A stretch of 64,000 nucleotides of DNA from Planctomycetota bacterium (GTDB lineage Bacteria > Planctomycetota > B15-G4). Where the stretch lies: NCBI GenBank assembly GCA_021604805.1, contig BQJR01000002.1, positions 828,665 to 892,664 on the forward strand, written 5' to 3'. Below the pieces are notes generated by a model, which worked only from the letters and a program-made list of their open reading frames with translations, was not told the DNA's origin and searched no databases. A program made the translations under genes and the position numbers. Positions 16,359-24,816 of this stretch are shown in pieces (the stretch's first letter is position 1; each line of letters opens with the position of its first letter).

Positions 16359-17069
16359 TCAGCCCACCACGGGCTCACGCAGGCGCAGGCAGGAACGCGC
16401 GCGAGCTTCTTCGACGCGCATGGCCTCGGCGAGCTTCGGGCGATAGGTCTCGACCAGCTCCTCGCGGTCGAGGCCGCGTGGCACGTGCAGCTCGGGGCCC
16501 AGGGTGACCGCCACGCGCGTGAGCGGTTTGCCGAGGATCAGGCGGTCCCAGGTGTTGAGCTCCCAGGCGTCTTGCACGGCGAGACCCATCGGCACGATCG
16601 GAAGGCCGGTGAGCGCGGCCGTGAAGAGCACGCCGTCCTTGATCTCGCGGGCGGGGCCGCGGGGCCCGTCGACCGTGACACACAGATCGTTCTCGGTTTC
16701 CTTGGCGGCCCGGGCGAAGTCGCGCAGCGCACGCGCGCCACCACGCGTGGACGACCCGCGCGCCAAGGTGAAACCCCATCGCGCGAGCACCCGCGCGATG
16801 ATCTCGCCGTCGCGATGACTGCTCACCATCGTGCACACGCCCTGTCCCCGCAGCGCCTTGGTGCAGTGCCAGAGGTAGCTGTGCCAGGCGGCGTAGATGC
16901 AGCGCCCTTGCTCGCCGCGGGCCCGTCGTAAGGCATAGGGTTCGTCGACGACCTGCGTGCTGTAGCTCTCCTGAAACAACCAGTTCAGCGAGCCGAGCAC
17001 CGCGGTGGTGGCTCGTAATCGGAACTCACTCGGCAAGCGCTGCTTCGTCGAACGCTGCTTCGCCGTCAC
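16359..17069 (-). CDS. lysophospholipid acyltransferase-like protein (DUF374)
   Basis: A 236-residue protein of the DUF374/LPLAT-like group. Diagnostic segments are SSHRDGEIIARVLARWGF followed by RGSSTRGGARAL, and VTVDGPRGPAREIKDGVL with PIVPMGLAV. These proteins carry an acyltransferase fold and are often found near lipid A/Kdo genes, so a role in membrane lipid or LPS acylation is plausible. A hydrophobic stretch near residues 25-35 may touch the membrane. The start is GTG 17069. A strong hairpin precedes it and separates it from the next gene upstream. Confidence 0.8.
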   Translation of the reverse strand: MTAKQRSTKQRLPSEFRLRATTAVLGSLNWLFQESYSTQVVDEPYALRRARGEQGRCIYAAWHSYLWHCTKALRGQGVCTMVSSHRDGEIIARVLARWGFTLARGSSTRGGARALRDFARAAKETENDLCVTVDGPRGPAREIKDGVLFTAALTGLPIVPMGLAVQDAWELNTWDRLILGKPLTRVAVTLGPELHVPRGLDREELVETYRPKLAEAMRVEEARARSCLRLREPVVG

Positions 17070-17102
17070 GCGTGAAAGCTCCGGGATGACTGGGAAAACG
17101 AG

Positions 17103-17138
17103 GCGCGACCGGAAGGAGTGAGTTCCTTCCGGTCGCGC
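17103..17138 (-). terminator. perfect 15-bp hairpin after the GspG-fusion gene
   Basis: GCGCGACCGGAAGGA (17103-17117) and TCCTTCCGGTCGCGC (17124-17138) are exact complements around a 6-base loop. Read on the minus strand the stem is followed by CTCGTTTTCCC, a short T-run, so it should end transcription of the gene at 17171-19411. Confidence 0.75.
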
Positions 17139-17170
17139 AGACGATACCTCAGCGAGCTGGGGTCAGGCGC

Positions 17171-19411
17171 TCAGCGCCAACCGCTCTCGACGACGTCGTC
17201 ACCCTCGCCCGACTCATCGATCCCGTTCGGGCCCATGCTCCAGAGCTTCGGCATGATGCGGCCGCTACGGCTCGGACTCGGCTCCATGCTGAAGCGGTAA
17301 GCGCCGCCCCACGGGTCGCTCGGCAGGGTGTCGCTCGCGGTGTAGGCGCCTTCCGGGAAGTCTTCCAGCGGACGCACGAGCTCGTCGAGTGAACTCGGGT
17401 AGTCACCCGTGCCGATCTTGTAGACCGTCATGCTGGCCTTGAGCTCGCGCAGGTCACCACGGGCCACATCGGCGGGATCCACCTCGGGAGCTTCGATCAC
17501 AGGCTCGATGCCCTCCGCCTGACCGAAGCCGATCAAGCCGGCCACAGCGAGGAGCGGCAGCATCTCGAGCGCCGAGAACGACGACTCGCTGCGCTGCACG
17601 AACATCCCACTCTCGGTGCGGTACCCACCAGCCAGCGCGATGTCGAGGTGCTGCGTGATCGACTTCTCGCGCGGCAACTTGCTGAAGTCGATGGGCAACT
17701 GAACCGAGCCCATCATCATCGGCAACATCGGTGCGAAGCCCGACACCTGCGCGTACATCGTGGAGAAGTTCGACGGCGTATCGGAGTAACTCAGCGTGAC
17801 CAAGTCACCTTCCATCGCGAGCGCTCCCGCGAAGGCCTTGAAGCGCGGATCCGAACCGAGACGCGGACCGTCGTTCATGCCACCGTCGAGGAAACCACGC
17901 AGGCGACCGGAGTTGTCGCTGAAGGTGATGCGACCGTCGCGCACGGACAGCGCGGGCGAGACGCCCATGGCGGCGAGCGGGGTCTGACTCAGGTCGAGCT
18001 CGAAGAAGCTCGTGCCCGCGTGCTCGCCTTCCTTGAGGCTCACCGACATTCCGGCGCCGGAATCGTCGAGCATGGTGCTGGCGAAAGCGATCAGGTTCGA
18101 GACCGCCGCGACGAAGTCGTCCGGACGCGCCATGCCGACGCTCACGATCGAGTTCGGCGTGCCGGGGAAGCCCGTGCCGGGCACCGTCATGCTCACGACC
18201 TGGTCTTGCATGTTCGCGAGGATGTCGTCGCGCAAGCTCCGGCCACCGAGGGCGCCAGCGATCATGCCTTCGACACCTGCGAACTCCTCGGGAGCGAAGC
18301 TGCGCCCCGTCTCCATGATGAAGTCGAACATCTGCACGAGCTCGGTTCCGATGCCGCTCGCCGACGCGCTCAAGCAGTCGGCCGGGATCGTTCCGAAGAC
18401 CGAGGGGTCGATGAGGCCGCCGCCCGCTGCCATTGCAGACACCAAGCCCGTCGCGCTCTCGTTCACGCGGACCACGTTGGTGCTGTGGATACGCCCGTTG
18501 TCAGCGATCGAGGACACGCTGCCGATGAGCTCGATGGCGTCCAGGCCGAGGCGGTCGAACAGGGCCAGGATCCTGGCTGCGTCTTCGGCCGGCATCTCGC
18601 CGGACATCTGCGCCTGAGCCAGACCGATGTTGAGGCCCACCTTGACCAGGCCGGCGAGCGCGGGCACGCGCACCATCATGGCGCTCGAGCCAGAAGCGCG
18701 CGCTCCGGCTGCGGTCAACATCGACTTGTAGTCAGCGGTCTCCGCGAGGCTGCCCGCCCCCTCACCCTTGGCGCGGTCGATGAAAGCGTGCAGTGAGCGC
18801 GGCGAGGTCGTGAGCACAGCCATCCCGTCGACGAAGGCCAGGGACGGGCTCGGAGCCCCTTCACCCAGGAACTTCGCGTGGACCTCGACACCCTTGTAGT
18901 CACCTTGCTGTGGCGCGCCGGGGACCTGCGACCAGACGCCGCGCAACATCTCGACATGCTCTTCGTCGAGCAGATCGAGGGCGACGAGCAAGCCCACGTC
19001 GGGCACCGGACCGAGCTCAACGTGCGTGAGCGCGAAGAGCGCGCGGCCAACCGGCATCGGCTCAGCGCTGGCTCCGGGGTAGAGCGAGATGCCGAGATCG
19101 CCTTCGAGCTGACCTCCGAACATGCCACCCGCAGCTTCTGCGGCGGCCTGGCCGAGAATCACCTTCAAGATGCCCTCAGCGGCTGCAACTGGCTCGTGCA
19201 GGAAGGCGCGGACCTCCGCCTCCTCGAAGACCCTTGCCATCGCGGTCTTTCGCGCGGCGACAGACCCGGCTTTGACGCTGTCAGTGCCGAAGTAGATCAG
19301 CGTGTCAGCGGGGACCAGGTGGGCGGGATCCTGTTGGGGTGTCGCGGCTGCGATGGGAGCCAACAGAGAAAGGAGCAGTATCGGCTTGAGCATCTTGATC
19401 GTGGGGACCAT
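17171..19411 (-). CDS. exported protein with C-terminal GspG (pseudopilin) domain
   Basis: A 746-residue protein with an N-terminal signal peptide (KMLKPILLLSLLAPIAAATPQQD). Residues 25 to about 600 form a long region with repeated hydrophobic helices and strands, reminiscent of DUF3352-like exported proteins. At about 612-630 a pilin-like helix begins FSALEMLPLLAVAGLIGF, resembling the F-T-x-x-E start of type IV pilins. The last 100 residues match the globular domain of type II secretion pseudopilin GspG: YKIGTGDYPSSLDELV, LPSDPWGGAYRF and WSMGPNGIDESGEGDD. ATG 19411 has GAGG 8 bases upstream; ATG 19393 is possible. No other secretion gene is nearby, so function is unknown. Confidence 0.75.
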   Translation of the reverse strand: MVPTIKMLKPILLLSLLAPIAAATPQQDPAHLVPADTLIYFGTDSVKAGSVAARKTAMARVFEEAEVRAFLHEPVAAAEGILKVILGQAAAEAAGGMFGGQLEGDLGISLYPGASAEPMPVGRALFALTHVELGPVPDVGLLVALDLLDEEHVEMLRGVWSQVPGAPQQGDYKGVEVHAKFLGEGAPSPSLAFVDGMAVLTTSPRSLHAFIDRAKGEGAGSLAETADYKSMLTAAGARASGSSAMMVRVPALAGLVKVGLNIGLAQAQMSGEMPAEDAARILALFDRLGLDAIELIGSVSSIADNGRIHSTNVVRVNESATGLVSAMAAGGGLIDPSVFGTIPADCLSASASGIGTELVQMFDFIMETGRSFAPEEFAGVEGMIAGALGGRSLRDDILANMQDQVVSMTVPGTGFPGTPNSIVSVGMARPDDFVAAVSNLIAFASTMLDDSGAGMSVSLKEGEHAGTSFFELDLSQTPLAAMGVSPALSVRDGRITFSDNSGRLRGFLDGGMNDGPRLGSDPRFKAFAGALAMEGDLVTLSYSDTPSNFSTMYAQVSGFAPMLPMMMGSVQLPIDFSKLPREKSITQHLDIALAGGYRTESGMFVQRSESSFSALEMLPLLAVAGLIGFGQAEGIEPVIEAPEVDPADVARGDLRELKASMTVYKIGTGDYPSSLDELVRPLEDFPEGAYTASDTLPSDPWGGAYRFSMEPSPSRSGRIMPKLWSMGPNGIDESGEGDDVVESGWR

Positions 19412-19841
19412 GGGGTGAGACCTCGTCGAAAGTGATCTCCAAGGACACGCCAACTTGAAGCAGCGCACCGGCCTGGAGAAGCGCGGCGCAAAGGAAGCGC
19501 GACGCGAAGCCGAAATCATGGCGCACGATGTGCCTTCCTCACAAGCTCCCCCATGACGCAGCCACCAAATCGACACCCGGCGGGCGGCGTTCAGCCAATC
19601 GAGCACATGGCCAGACGTGAGCATGGCCAACGTCGCAGTCTGCGCAGCGCCGGCTCGGCGAACCGGTCTGGCATCGAGCAACGACTCTCTCGGCCGTGAA
19701 GCCGGACACCAAGGAAGGCAGCTCCACGATGGGCGCTTGCCCCGAACAGAGTTCGCTCGCACAATCACGCGTCCTCAACGTTGTTGGCGATGCAAGGGCC
19801 CACGCAGCACGGGCACCAAATAACCACCAAAGAGCAATCAA
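19412..19841. other. 430-base intergenic region
   Basis: This lies between the minus-strand GspG-fusion gene and a plus-strand small membrane protein. Open frames across it (for example 19617-19823) lack ribosome sites and family resemblance. I see no strong hairpin, repeat or RNA gene. It should contain two divergent promoters, which I cannot place. Confidence 0.4.
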
Positions 19842-20195
19842 ATGAACAACATGTTCAAGGCTTTGATCGTCGCTGGCGTTTTGGCCATGGTCGTCATCGT
19901 GATTCAAAACAACGCGCGCGAGAGCGAGCTCGACGCCTGGCGCGCGAGAACCGCCGCCCGAACGGCCGAGCAGAACACCGAAGCCCTCGAGGAAGCGCTT
20001 TCCAGCGCCAGCGGCTCACCGGCATCTGCCTTCATCAGCTATGACCTGGCCCAGGCCTATCTCACCGAGGGCGAGCCTGCCGACTTGGAGCGCGCCATTC
20101 AGGTGGCTGAGGCGGCGATTGAGGAGGACCCGGGCGAGCCACTGAGCAGCTGGCTGCAGCGCGTCGCCGATTCAGCCCGAAGCTTTCAGAACTGA
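19842..20195 (+). CDS. small membrane-anchored protein, TPR-like
   Basis: A 117-residue protein with one N-terminal membrane segment (FKALIVAGVLAMVVIVI) and a polar helical domain outside it. The segment ISYDLAQAYLTEGEPADLERAIQVAEAAIEEDPGE has the spacing of a tetratricopeptide-type helix pair. The start ATG is preceded by only a weak AAAGAG site. It stops just before the convergent end of parB. No family is recognised, and function is unknown. Confidence 0.65.
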   Translation: MNNMFKALIVAGVLAMVVIVIQNNARESELDAWRARTAARTAEQNTEALEEALSSASGSPASAFISYDLAQAYLTEGEPADLERAIQVAEAAIEEDPGEPLSSWLQRVADSARSFQN

Positions 20196-20224
20196 TCGAG
20201 TGTGCCCGGGACAGCGCGGTTGCG

Positions 20225-21148
20225 TCAGTCCTCGTGGAACGCTCCGGCCGCTTGGTCGGCGCTGAGCAACATCGTGATGAGTCGGTCACGATCTCGCGCG
20301 GAGTAGAAGCTCAGCTTCACCTCCCCGCGACCATCCTGCTCCGCAACCATCACCTTAGTTCCGTACAAGTTGCGCATTTTTTCCTCGTAATGCGACTTAT
20401 TGCCGAGCGGCTTGGGCGTCGCGGCTTTTCCCGAGCGAGCCGTAGCTGTCCCCGATCCACGTGGGGAGGTGGACCCTGACCGCGCGCTCGAAGGCGCGCC
20501 GGCCCCACGGACTCGGCGTTCGAGCTCACGCACGCTCAACTGATCGGTGACAGCCTCATCACCCAACCGCTCCCTCTCGGCTGGGTCACTCACACCAAGA
20601 AGCGTGCGGGCTTGGCCAGCGTTCAACAAGCCATCCGCCAGGTACTGCTTCAAGCTGGGTGGAAGCTCCAGGAGGCGCAGAGAATTCGAGATCACGGACC
20701 GACTTTTGCCCAGTCGGTCAGCGAGCTGCTGGTGAGTCATCTCAGAAGCCACCAGCAGATCTGAGAAGGCAAGCGCCTCCTCAAGGGGGCCGAGGTCTTC
20801 GCGCTGGATGTTCTCGATCAAAGCCATCTCGAGAACCGCAACGCCCTCTGCGTCCACAATCACAGCTGGGACAGCCTTGAGGCCCGCCTGGAGCGATGCG
20901 CGACAGCGCCGCTCCCCAGCGATCAGGTCGTAGGCGGCCCCCTTTTTCCGCACGACCACCGGCTGCAAGACCCCGTGCTGGCGAATCGACTGAGCCAACC
21001 CGGCAAGCGCCTTCTCATCGAAGACCTTGCGCGGTTGGTTCGGGTTGAAGCGGATCTCTGCGAGCAAGACCTCCTGCGTGGAGGTGTCATCCGGCCGAAC
21101 CGTGTTGGCGATGAGGCTGTCGAGCCCCCGACCCAGTCGTCGTTCCAT
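20225..21148 (-). CDS. parB: chromosome partitioning protein ParB
   Basis: A 307-residue ParB/Spo0J. The N-terminal CTP-binding domain has FNPNQPRKVFDEKALAGLAQSI and the GERRCRA box (78-84) followed by ENIQRED. The helix-turn-helix region includes THQQLADRLGKSRSVISNSLRLL, which binds parS. A Ser/Gly/Pro-rich linker (about 215-250) leads to the C-terminal dimerisation region. ATG 21148 has GGAG 8 bases upstream. Three parS sites lie directly upstream at 21209-21331. No parA gene is adjacent, which is unusual. It marks the origin-proximal domain, about 10 kb from dnaA. Confidence 0.96.
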   Translation of the reverse strand: MERRLGRGLDSLIANTVRPDDTSTQEVLLAEIRFNPNQPRKVFDEKALAGLAQSIRQHGVLQPVVVRKKGAAYDLIAGERRCRASLQAGLKAVPAVIVDAEGVAVLEMALIENIQREDLGPLEEALAFSDLLVASEMTHQQLADRLGKSRSVISNSLRLLELPPSLKQYLADGLLNAGQARTLLGVSDPAERERLGDEAVTDQLSVRELERRVRGAGAPSSARSGSTSPRGSGTATARSGKAATPKPLGNKSHYEEKMRNLYGTKVMVAEQDGRGEVKLSFYSARDRDRLITMLLSADQAAGAFHED

Positions 21149-21208
21149 GTCACTTTCTCCGTCGAATTCGAGCTGCAGCGTAGGAATGCGTCGGATGGGA
21201 GTCCACGC

Positions 21209-21224
21209 CGTTTCACGTGAAACA
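21209..21224. promoter_or_regulatory. parS site 1
   Basis: CGTTTCACGTGAAACA matches the parS consensus TGTTTCACGTGAAACA at 15 of 16 positions and keeps the full core palindrome. ParB should load here. Confidence 0.93.
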
Positions 21225-21259
21225 CGTCGTGCCCCCGAATCGACGACACACCCAGCTTG

Positions 21260-21275
21260 GGTTTCACGTGAAACA
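21260..21275. promoter_or_regulatory. parS site 2
   Basis: GGTTTCACGTGAAACA matches parS at 15 of 16 positions. It starts 51 bases after site 1. Confidence 0.93.
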
Positions 21276-21288
21276 TGACCAACCTGCA

Positions 21289-21307
21289 GCCGCCAGCTTT
21301 TGGCGGC
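21289..21307 (-). terminator. hairpin between parS sites 2 and 3
   Basis: GCCGCCA and TGGCGGC form a perfect 7-base-pair stem with a 5-base loop. It lies downstream of the HPr-fusion gene on the minus strand and may end its transcript before parB. No T-run follows. Confidence 0.4.
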
Positions 21308-21315
21308 GGCGTCAG

Positions 21316-21331
21316 TGTTTCACGTGAAACA
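21316..21331. promoter_or_regulatory. parS site 3 (perfect)
   Basis: TGTTTCACGTGAAACA is an exact 16-base parS palindrome, 56 bases after site 2 and 11 bases from the stop of the HPr-fusion gene. Confidence 0.97.
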
Positions 21332-21342
21332 CCGACAGTCGC

Positions 21343-22641
21343 TCAAACTTTGATGCGCAGGTACCCGAGCTGCGGTGGCATTTGCACCCCGACCGACTCA
21401 CCGAGCCCGACCTCGAAGAGCGCTCGCACGTCCTCAAGCGAGCGCGCGTCGCCGCGGAACACGATCTCAGCGGGTGTCGGGTGCGCCCCCCCGAGCATGA
21501 TGAGGCTCATTAGGGAGCTTGCGGAACAGGCTTCACCCTCGATCTCAACCTCAAGTGGGGTGCCATGATGACGCGCGATCTGAACAATCAGCGCCAGCGG
21601 GCGGGCATGCAGAACGACCCCATCCGGAAGTGGGAGAGCGAGCGCGCGGTCGACCACGAAGGTGTCCAGGATCTGCTTGGCGGTGCTCGAACACCCCTCG
21701 ACATAGAGGTAGGCCTGGCGCAAGCAGACGTTCACGGCGATGTGCAAGACATCACCCTTGTCGACCACCCGGGAGATCAGCTCGCGGGCGACTTCATGCC
21801 TCAGATCGTTCTCATGGCGCTCGTAAAAGTGCACCAGGCCTGTCGCCATCTCCAAGAGATGCAAAGCGATTGATGTGTGGCCACGCAACACCAGAAGCCA
21901 ATCGTTCTCCTTCTCCAGCGCCGTTCCGAGCACATAGGTGTCGTACATCGACTGAATGTTGTGGACGGCAGACTCATACCAGCGGCAGCGATCCTCACTC
22001 GCGCGCTCGCGTACGAACTCGGTGAGCTCCTCTGAGGGCCGGATGGCTTCGAGCCCCAGCGAGCGACTTGCCTGCAACACGGCGAGGAAGCGCGCACCAA
22101 GCTGAGCGATGTGTTGGCGCTCATCATCCGCGAGGTCTGCATCGAGATCGCGGGGCAGCTGGCGCCGCAAGGCGACCGCGGGAACTGCGTACGCCTCCGT
22201 CACCTTCCAGGAGAGGCCCAGTTTCGAGGCCTCCGTGACAGCCTCAGCGGCAAGTCGGGCGATCGCACGGTCGAGGGTTGCGTGTGCAGACCCCAATTCA
22301 GCGACGAGTTCGAGGTTGTCTCGCGCGGTGGCGTAGCGTGGCAGCCGGCTGATCAGGTGTAGGCCGGTGGCCTTCACGAGGCCGAGACCGCGAAGCGAGG
22401 CGACGAGCTCGCCGAAGGTCACGAAGGCGCGATTCTGGCGCGCTCCGTAGTCATCCATGAACAGTTCAAGCGAGTTGGATCGCTCGCAGAAGTGCCCCAT
22501 GAAGCTGATCTGGCCAAGCACTGCGGGTTGGTCGATCAGAGCAATCAACTGCTCCCCAAATTCCTTCGTCGCATCCTGGAGGAGCGGGAGGAACTCATCC
22601 TCGCGGAGGATGGGGCGTCGAGACGTTTCGGTCTGCGTCAT
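21343..22641 (-). CDS. large protein with C-terminal HPr-like domain
   Basis: A 432-residue protein. The last 90 residues resemble the phosphocarrier HPr: VVLHARPLALIVQIARHHG carries the active-site-type histidine (H345, motif LHARP), SASSLMSLIMLGG matches the regulatory-serine region, and AEIVFRGDARSLEDVRALFE the final strand-helix. The first 330 or so residues are helical, soluble and unfamiliar to me. HPr domains accept phosphate from enzyme I of the sugar phosphotransferase system, or act as regulators; no enzyme I or EII gene is nearby, so a regulatory role is more likely. It sits directly upstream of the parS cluster and parB. The start is ATG 22641 with only a weak GGGA site. Confidence 0.75.
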   Translation of the reverse strand: MTQTETSRRPILREDEFLPLLQDATKEFGEQLIALIDQPAVLGQISFMGHFCERSNSLELFMDDYGARQNRAFVTFGELVASLRGLGLVKATGLHLISRLPRYATARDNLELVAELGSAHATLDRAIARLAAEAVTEASKLGLSWKVTEAYAVPAVALRRQLPRDLDADLADDERQHIAQLGARFLAVLQASRSLGLEAIRPSEELTEFVRERASEDRCRWYESAVHNIQSMYDTYVLGTALEKENDWLLVLRGHTSIALHLLEMATGLVHFYERHENDLRHEVARELISRVVDKGDVLHIAVNVCLRQAYLYVEGCSSTAKQILDTFVVDRALALPLPDGVVLHARPLALIVQIARHHGTPLEVEIEGEACSASSLMSLIMLGGAHPTPAEIVFRGDARSLEDVRALFEVGLGESVGVQMPPQLGYLRIKV

Positions 22642-22772
22642 GGGGTGTCCCGGGCGGCCGTCGAGCTTAGCACAGCGTCATCGCGCTCTGGTCCCGAGGG
22701 GAACGACTCAAGCCGCCTCCCCCCAGAGCCCGATGAACCCGACGCGCTCCTCCCCGAGATCGGCATCGAACC

Positions 22773-23615
22773 ATGGGTGACCATGCGAAATCTTCATCAG
22801 ACATCACCATCGAGATCTATCTGCGTGAGATCAACCGCGTCAAGCTGTTGACCGCAGATGGAGAGAAAGAGCTCGCGAGGAAGGTGCAAGCCGGCGACAT
22901 GGCCGCCCGCGATCACCTCGCTCTCGCAAACCTCCGGCTCGTGGTGAGTATCGCGAAACGCTACATGCGTCGCGGATTGAGCCTGCTCGACCTCATCGAA
23001 GAGGGCAATGTGGGCCTGATGCGGGCGGTCGAGAAGTTCGACCCCGACGCGAACTGCCGCTTCTCGACCTACGCCACGTGGTGGATCAAGCAAGGCATCC
23101 GCCGAGCGCTCACCAACACGGTGAAGACGGTGCGAATCCCGTCCTACATGGTCGAGCTCATCACCCGCTGGCAGCGCACCACCGACCAGCTGCTGCTGCG
23201 CCTCGGACGCGAACCGGCCCCGGATGAGATCGCGGAGGTCATGGAACTCGACGCCAACGCCGCCGCCGCCGTTCAGGGCGCGCTCAACACCAACTCTCGC
23301 TACACGCAGTCCTTCGCCACAACCGATGACGAGAGCGGAAACCTCTCCGATGTGCTGGTCGACCCGAGCTCTCCTGACCCGCGCGCTCAGCTGCTCCAGT
23401 CCACAGAGCTGAACCGAATGCTGGAGCTCCTCGAGAACCTCGATGAGCGGCAGCGTCGAATCCTCCAGATGCGCTTCGGCCTCGGCTACGCTGACGGCAT
23501 GACCCTCAAGCAGATCGGGGCCGAACTCGGCCTCACTCGCGAGCGGGTCCGCCAGATTCAAAACGAGGCATTGGCTCGACTCTTCGCAGGCATGAGCGAG
23601 GGCGAGCCCGTCTAG
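22773..23615 (+). CDS. RNA polymerase sigma factor, sigma-70 group 2-like
   Basis: A 280-residue sigma-70 factor without region 1.1. Region 1.2 is [25 protein letters not shown]. Region 2 follows from [38 protein letters not shown] to [17 protein letters not shown], and region 4 ends [17 protein letters not shown], the -35 helix-turn-helix. It is close to RpoD/SigA in regions 2 and 4 but short, so a non-essential or stress paralogue is likely, though a primary factor cannot be excluded. The ATG 22773 lacks a clear ribosome site. It heads an eight-gene run with hemW 13 bases downstream, which hints at condition-dependent expression of that run. Confidence 0.92.
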   Translation: MGDHAKSSSDITIEIYLREINRVKLLTADGEKELARKVQAGDMAARDHLALANLRLVVSIAKRYMRRGLSLLDLIEEGNVGLMRAVEKFDPDANCRFSTYATWWIKQGIRRALTNTVKTVRIPSYMVELITRWQRTTDQLLLRLGREPAPDEIAEVMELDANAAAAVQGALNTNSRYTQSFATTDDESGNLSDVLVDPSSPDPRAQLLQSTELNRMLELLENLDERQRRILQMRFGLGYADGMTLKQIGAELGLTRERVRQIQNEALARLFAGMSEGEPV

Positions 23616-23628
23616 AGGGCTTCGCCGC

Positions 23629-24816
23629 GTGCACACTCTCGTCGATCGGGGTCCACCCGGTCCGCTGTCGAGCGTCTACATCCACATCCCGTTCTGCCGG
23701 GATCGGTGTACCTACTGCGCTTTCGCCACGATCGCCGACGACACCGCGCTGCACCAACGAGTGGTTCGTGCGCTGATCTCTGAGCTGCAGCGTCACGAGT
23801 TCAGTGGTACCTGGAAGACGATCTACCTCGGCGGTGGCACCCCAGGCCTGCTCTCGGCCGCTCACCTTGACCACCTCCTCGACGGGATCCGGGCCTCAGC
23901 CAGCCCCCGAACTCCCGAAGAACTCACGCTCGAGGCGAACCCAGCGAACATCACCCGCGAAGCGCTCACGAGTTGGGCCGCGATGGGGGTCACGCGGCTC
24001 TCGCTCGGCGTCCAGACCTTCGATGATCGCGCACTCCGCTCACTCGCTCGACTGCACTCCGCCGAAACAGCCCGCAGAGCACTCGAACTGATCGCGGAGT
24101 TCTGGCCAGGCACCTGGTCGGCAGACCTCCTCCTGGGTTGGGAGGGGCAGTCACAAGCGCAGCTCGCCAGCGACCTCACCGAGCTCGCGCGCTTTGAGCC
24201 CCCTCACATTTCGGCCTACCCGCTTGAGCTCGAGCAAGGCTCGCTGCTCTTTAGTAGACTTCAAAACACGTTCAAAATAACCTCAAAACACACAGAAACT
24301 CACATCTCAGACACCCTCTTCCGGAAACACCTCGAGCCGGCGGGGTTGGTCCGGTACGAGGTTTCGAACTTCGCCAACTCAGGCCACGAGAGCCGACACA
24401 ATCAGGCTTATTGGGCGAATTCCGAGTACCTGGGCCTCGGACCCGGCGCGTGCTCCTCGCGAGCGGGTTTGCGCTGGGGCAACCTCCGCGACACCCAAGC
24501 GTGGCTCGCTGCAGTCGAGTCAGGACGTAGCGCTCGCGCGCGAGCCGAGCGCATCTCACCGCCGCAGCGCTTGCTCGAGAGCCTCGCTATCGGCCTGAGA
24601 ACTGCAGAGGGTCTCTCGCGCGCTGAACTGGAACGTCGCTTCGGGGCCGCCTGGCTCCCCGTGCTCGAGTGTGCCGCGGAGGCACCGCTCGACGAGCTCG
24701 GGCTCCAACTCACGGAGACTCGGCTGATCGCACCGGGCGAGCATCGCTTGCGCATCGATGCAATCCTCTCGCACATCGCGCGCAACTGGCCAGACCACGA
24801 AGTCGAACCCGCTTGA
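23629..24816 (+). CDS. hemW: HemW-like radical SAM heme chaperone
   Basis: A 395-residue member of the HemN/HemW group. The cluster motif C23-x3-C27-x2-C30 lies in PFCRDRCTYCAF, followed by YLGGGTPGLLSAAHL and RLSLGVQTFDD. The C-terminal HemW-type domain includes RYEVSNFANSGHESRHNQAYW and GLGPGACS. The C-x3-C-x2-C without the extra cysteine of HemN favours HemW, a heme chaperone rather than coproporphyrinogen dehydrogenase. An unusually AT-rich patch (24250-24309) encodes residues about 208-227. GTG 23629 is the start; its stop overlaps the next gene by 4 bases. Confidence 0.9.
   Translation: MHTLVDRGPPGPLSSVYIHIPFCRDRCTYCAFATIADDTALHQRVVRALISELQRHEFSGTWKTIYLGGGTPGLLSAAHLDHLLDGIRASASPRTPEELTLEANPANITREALTSWAAMGVTRLSLGVQTFDDRALRSLARLHSAETARRALELIAEFWPGTWSADLLLGWEGQSQAQLASDLTELARFEPPHISAYPLELEQGSLLFSRLQNTFKITSKHTETHISDTLFRKHLEPAGLVRYEVSNFANSGHESRHNQAYWANSEYLGLGPGACSSRAGLRWGNLRDTQAWLAAVESGRSARARAERISPPQRLLESLAIGLRTAEGLSRAELERRFGAAWLPVLECAAEAPLDELGLQLTETRLIAPGEHRLRIDAILSHIARNWPDHEVEPA

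Noticed and set aside
19617-19823. 68-codon plus-strand open frame in the 430-base gap
   Set aside because: No ribosome site, no family resemblance, and a composition like other chance frames.
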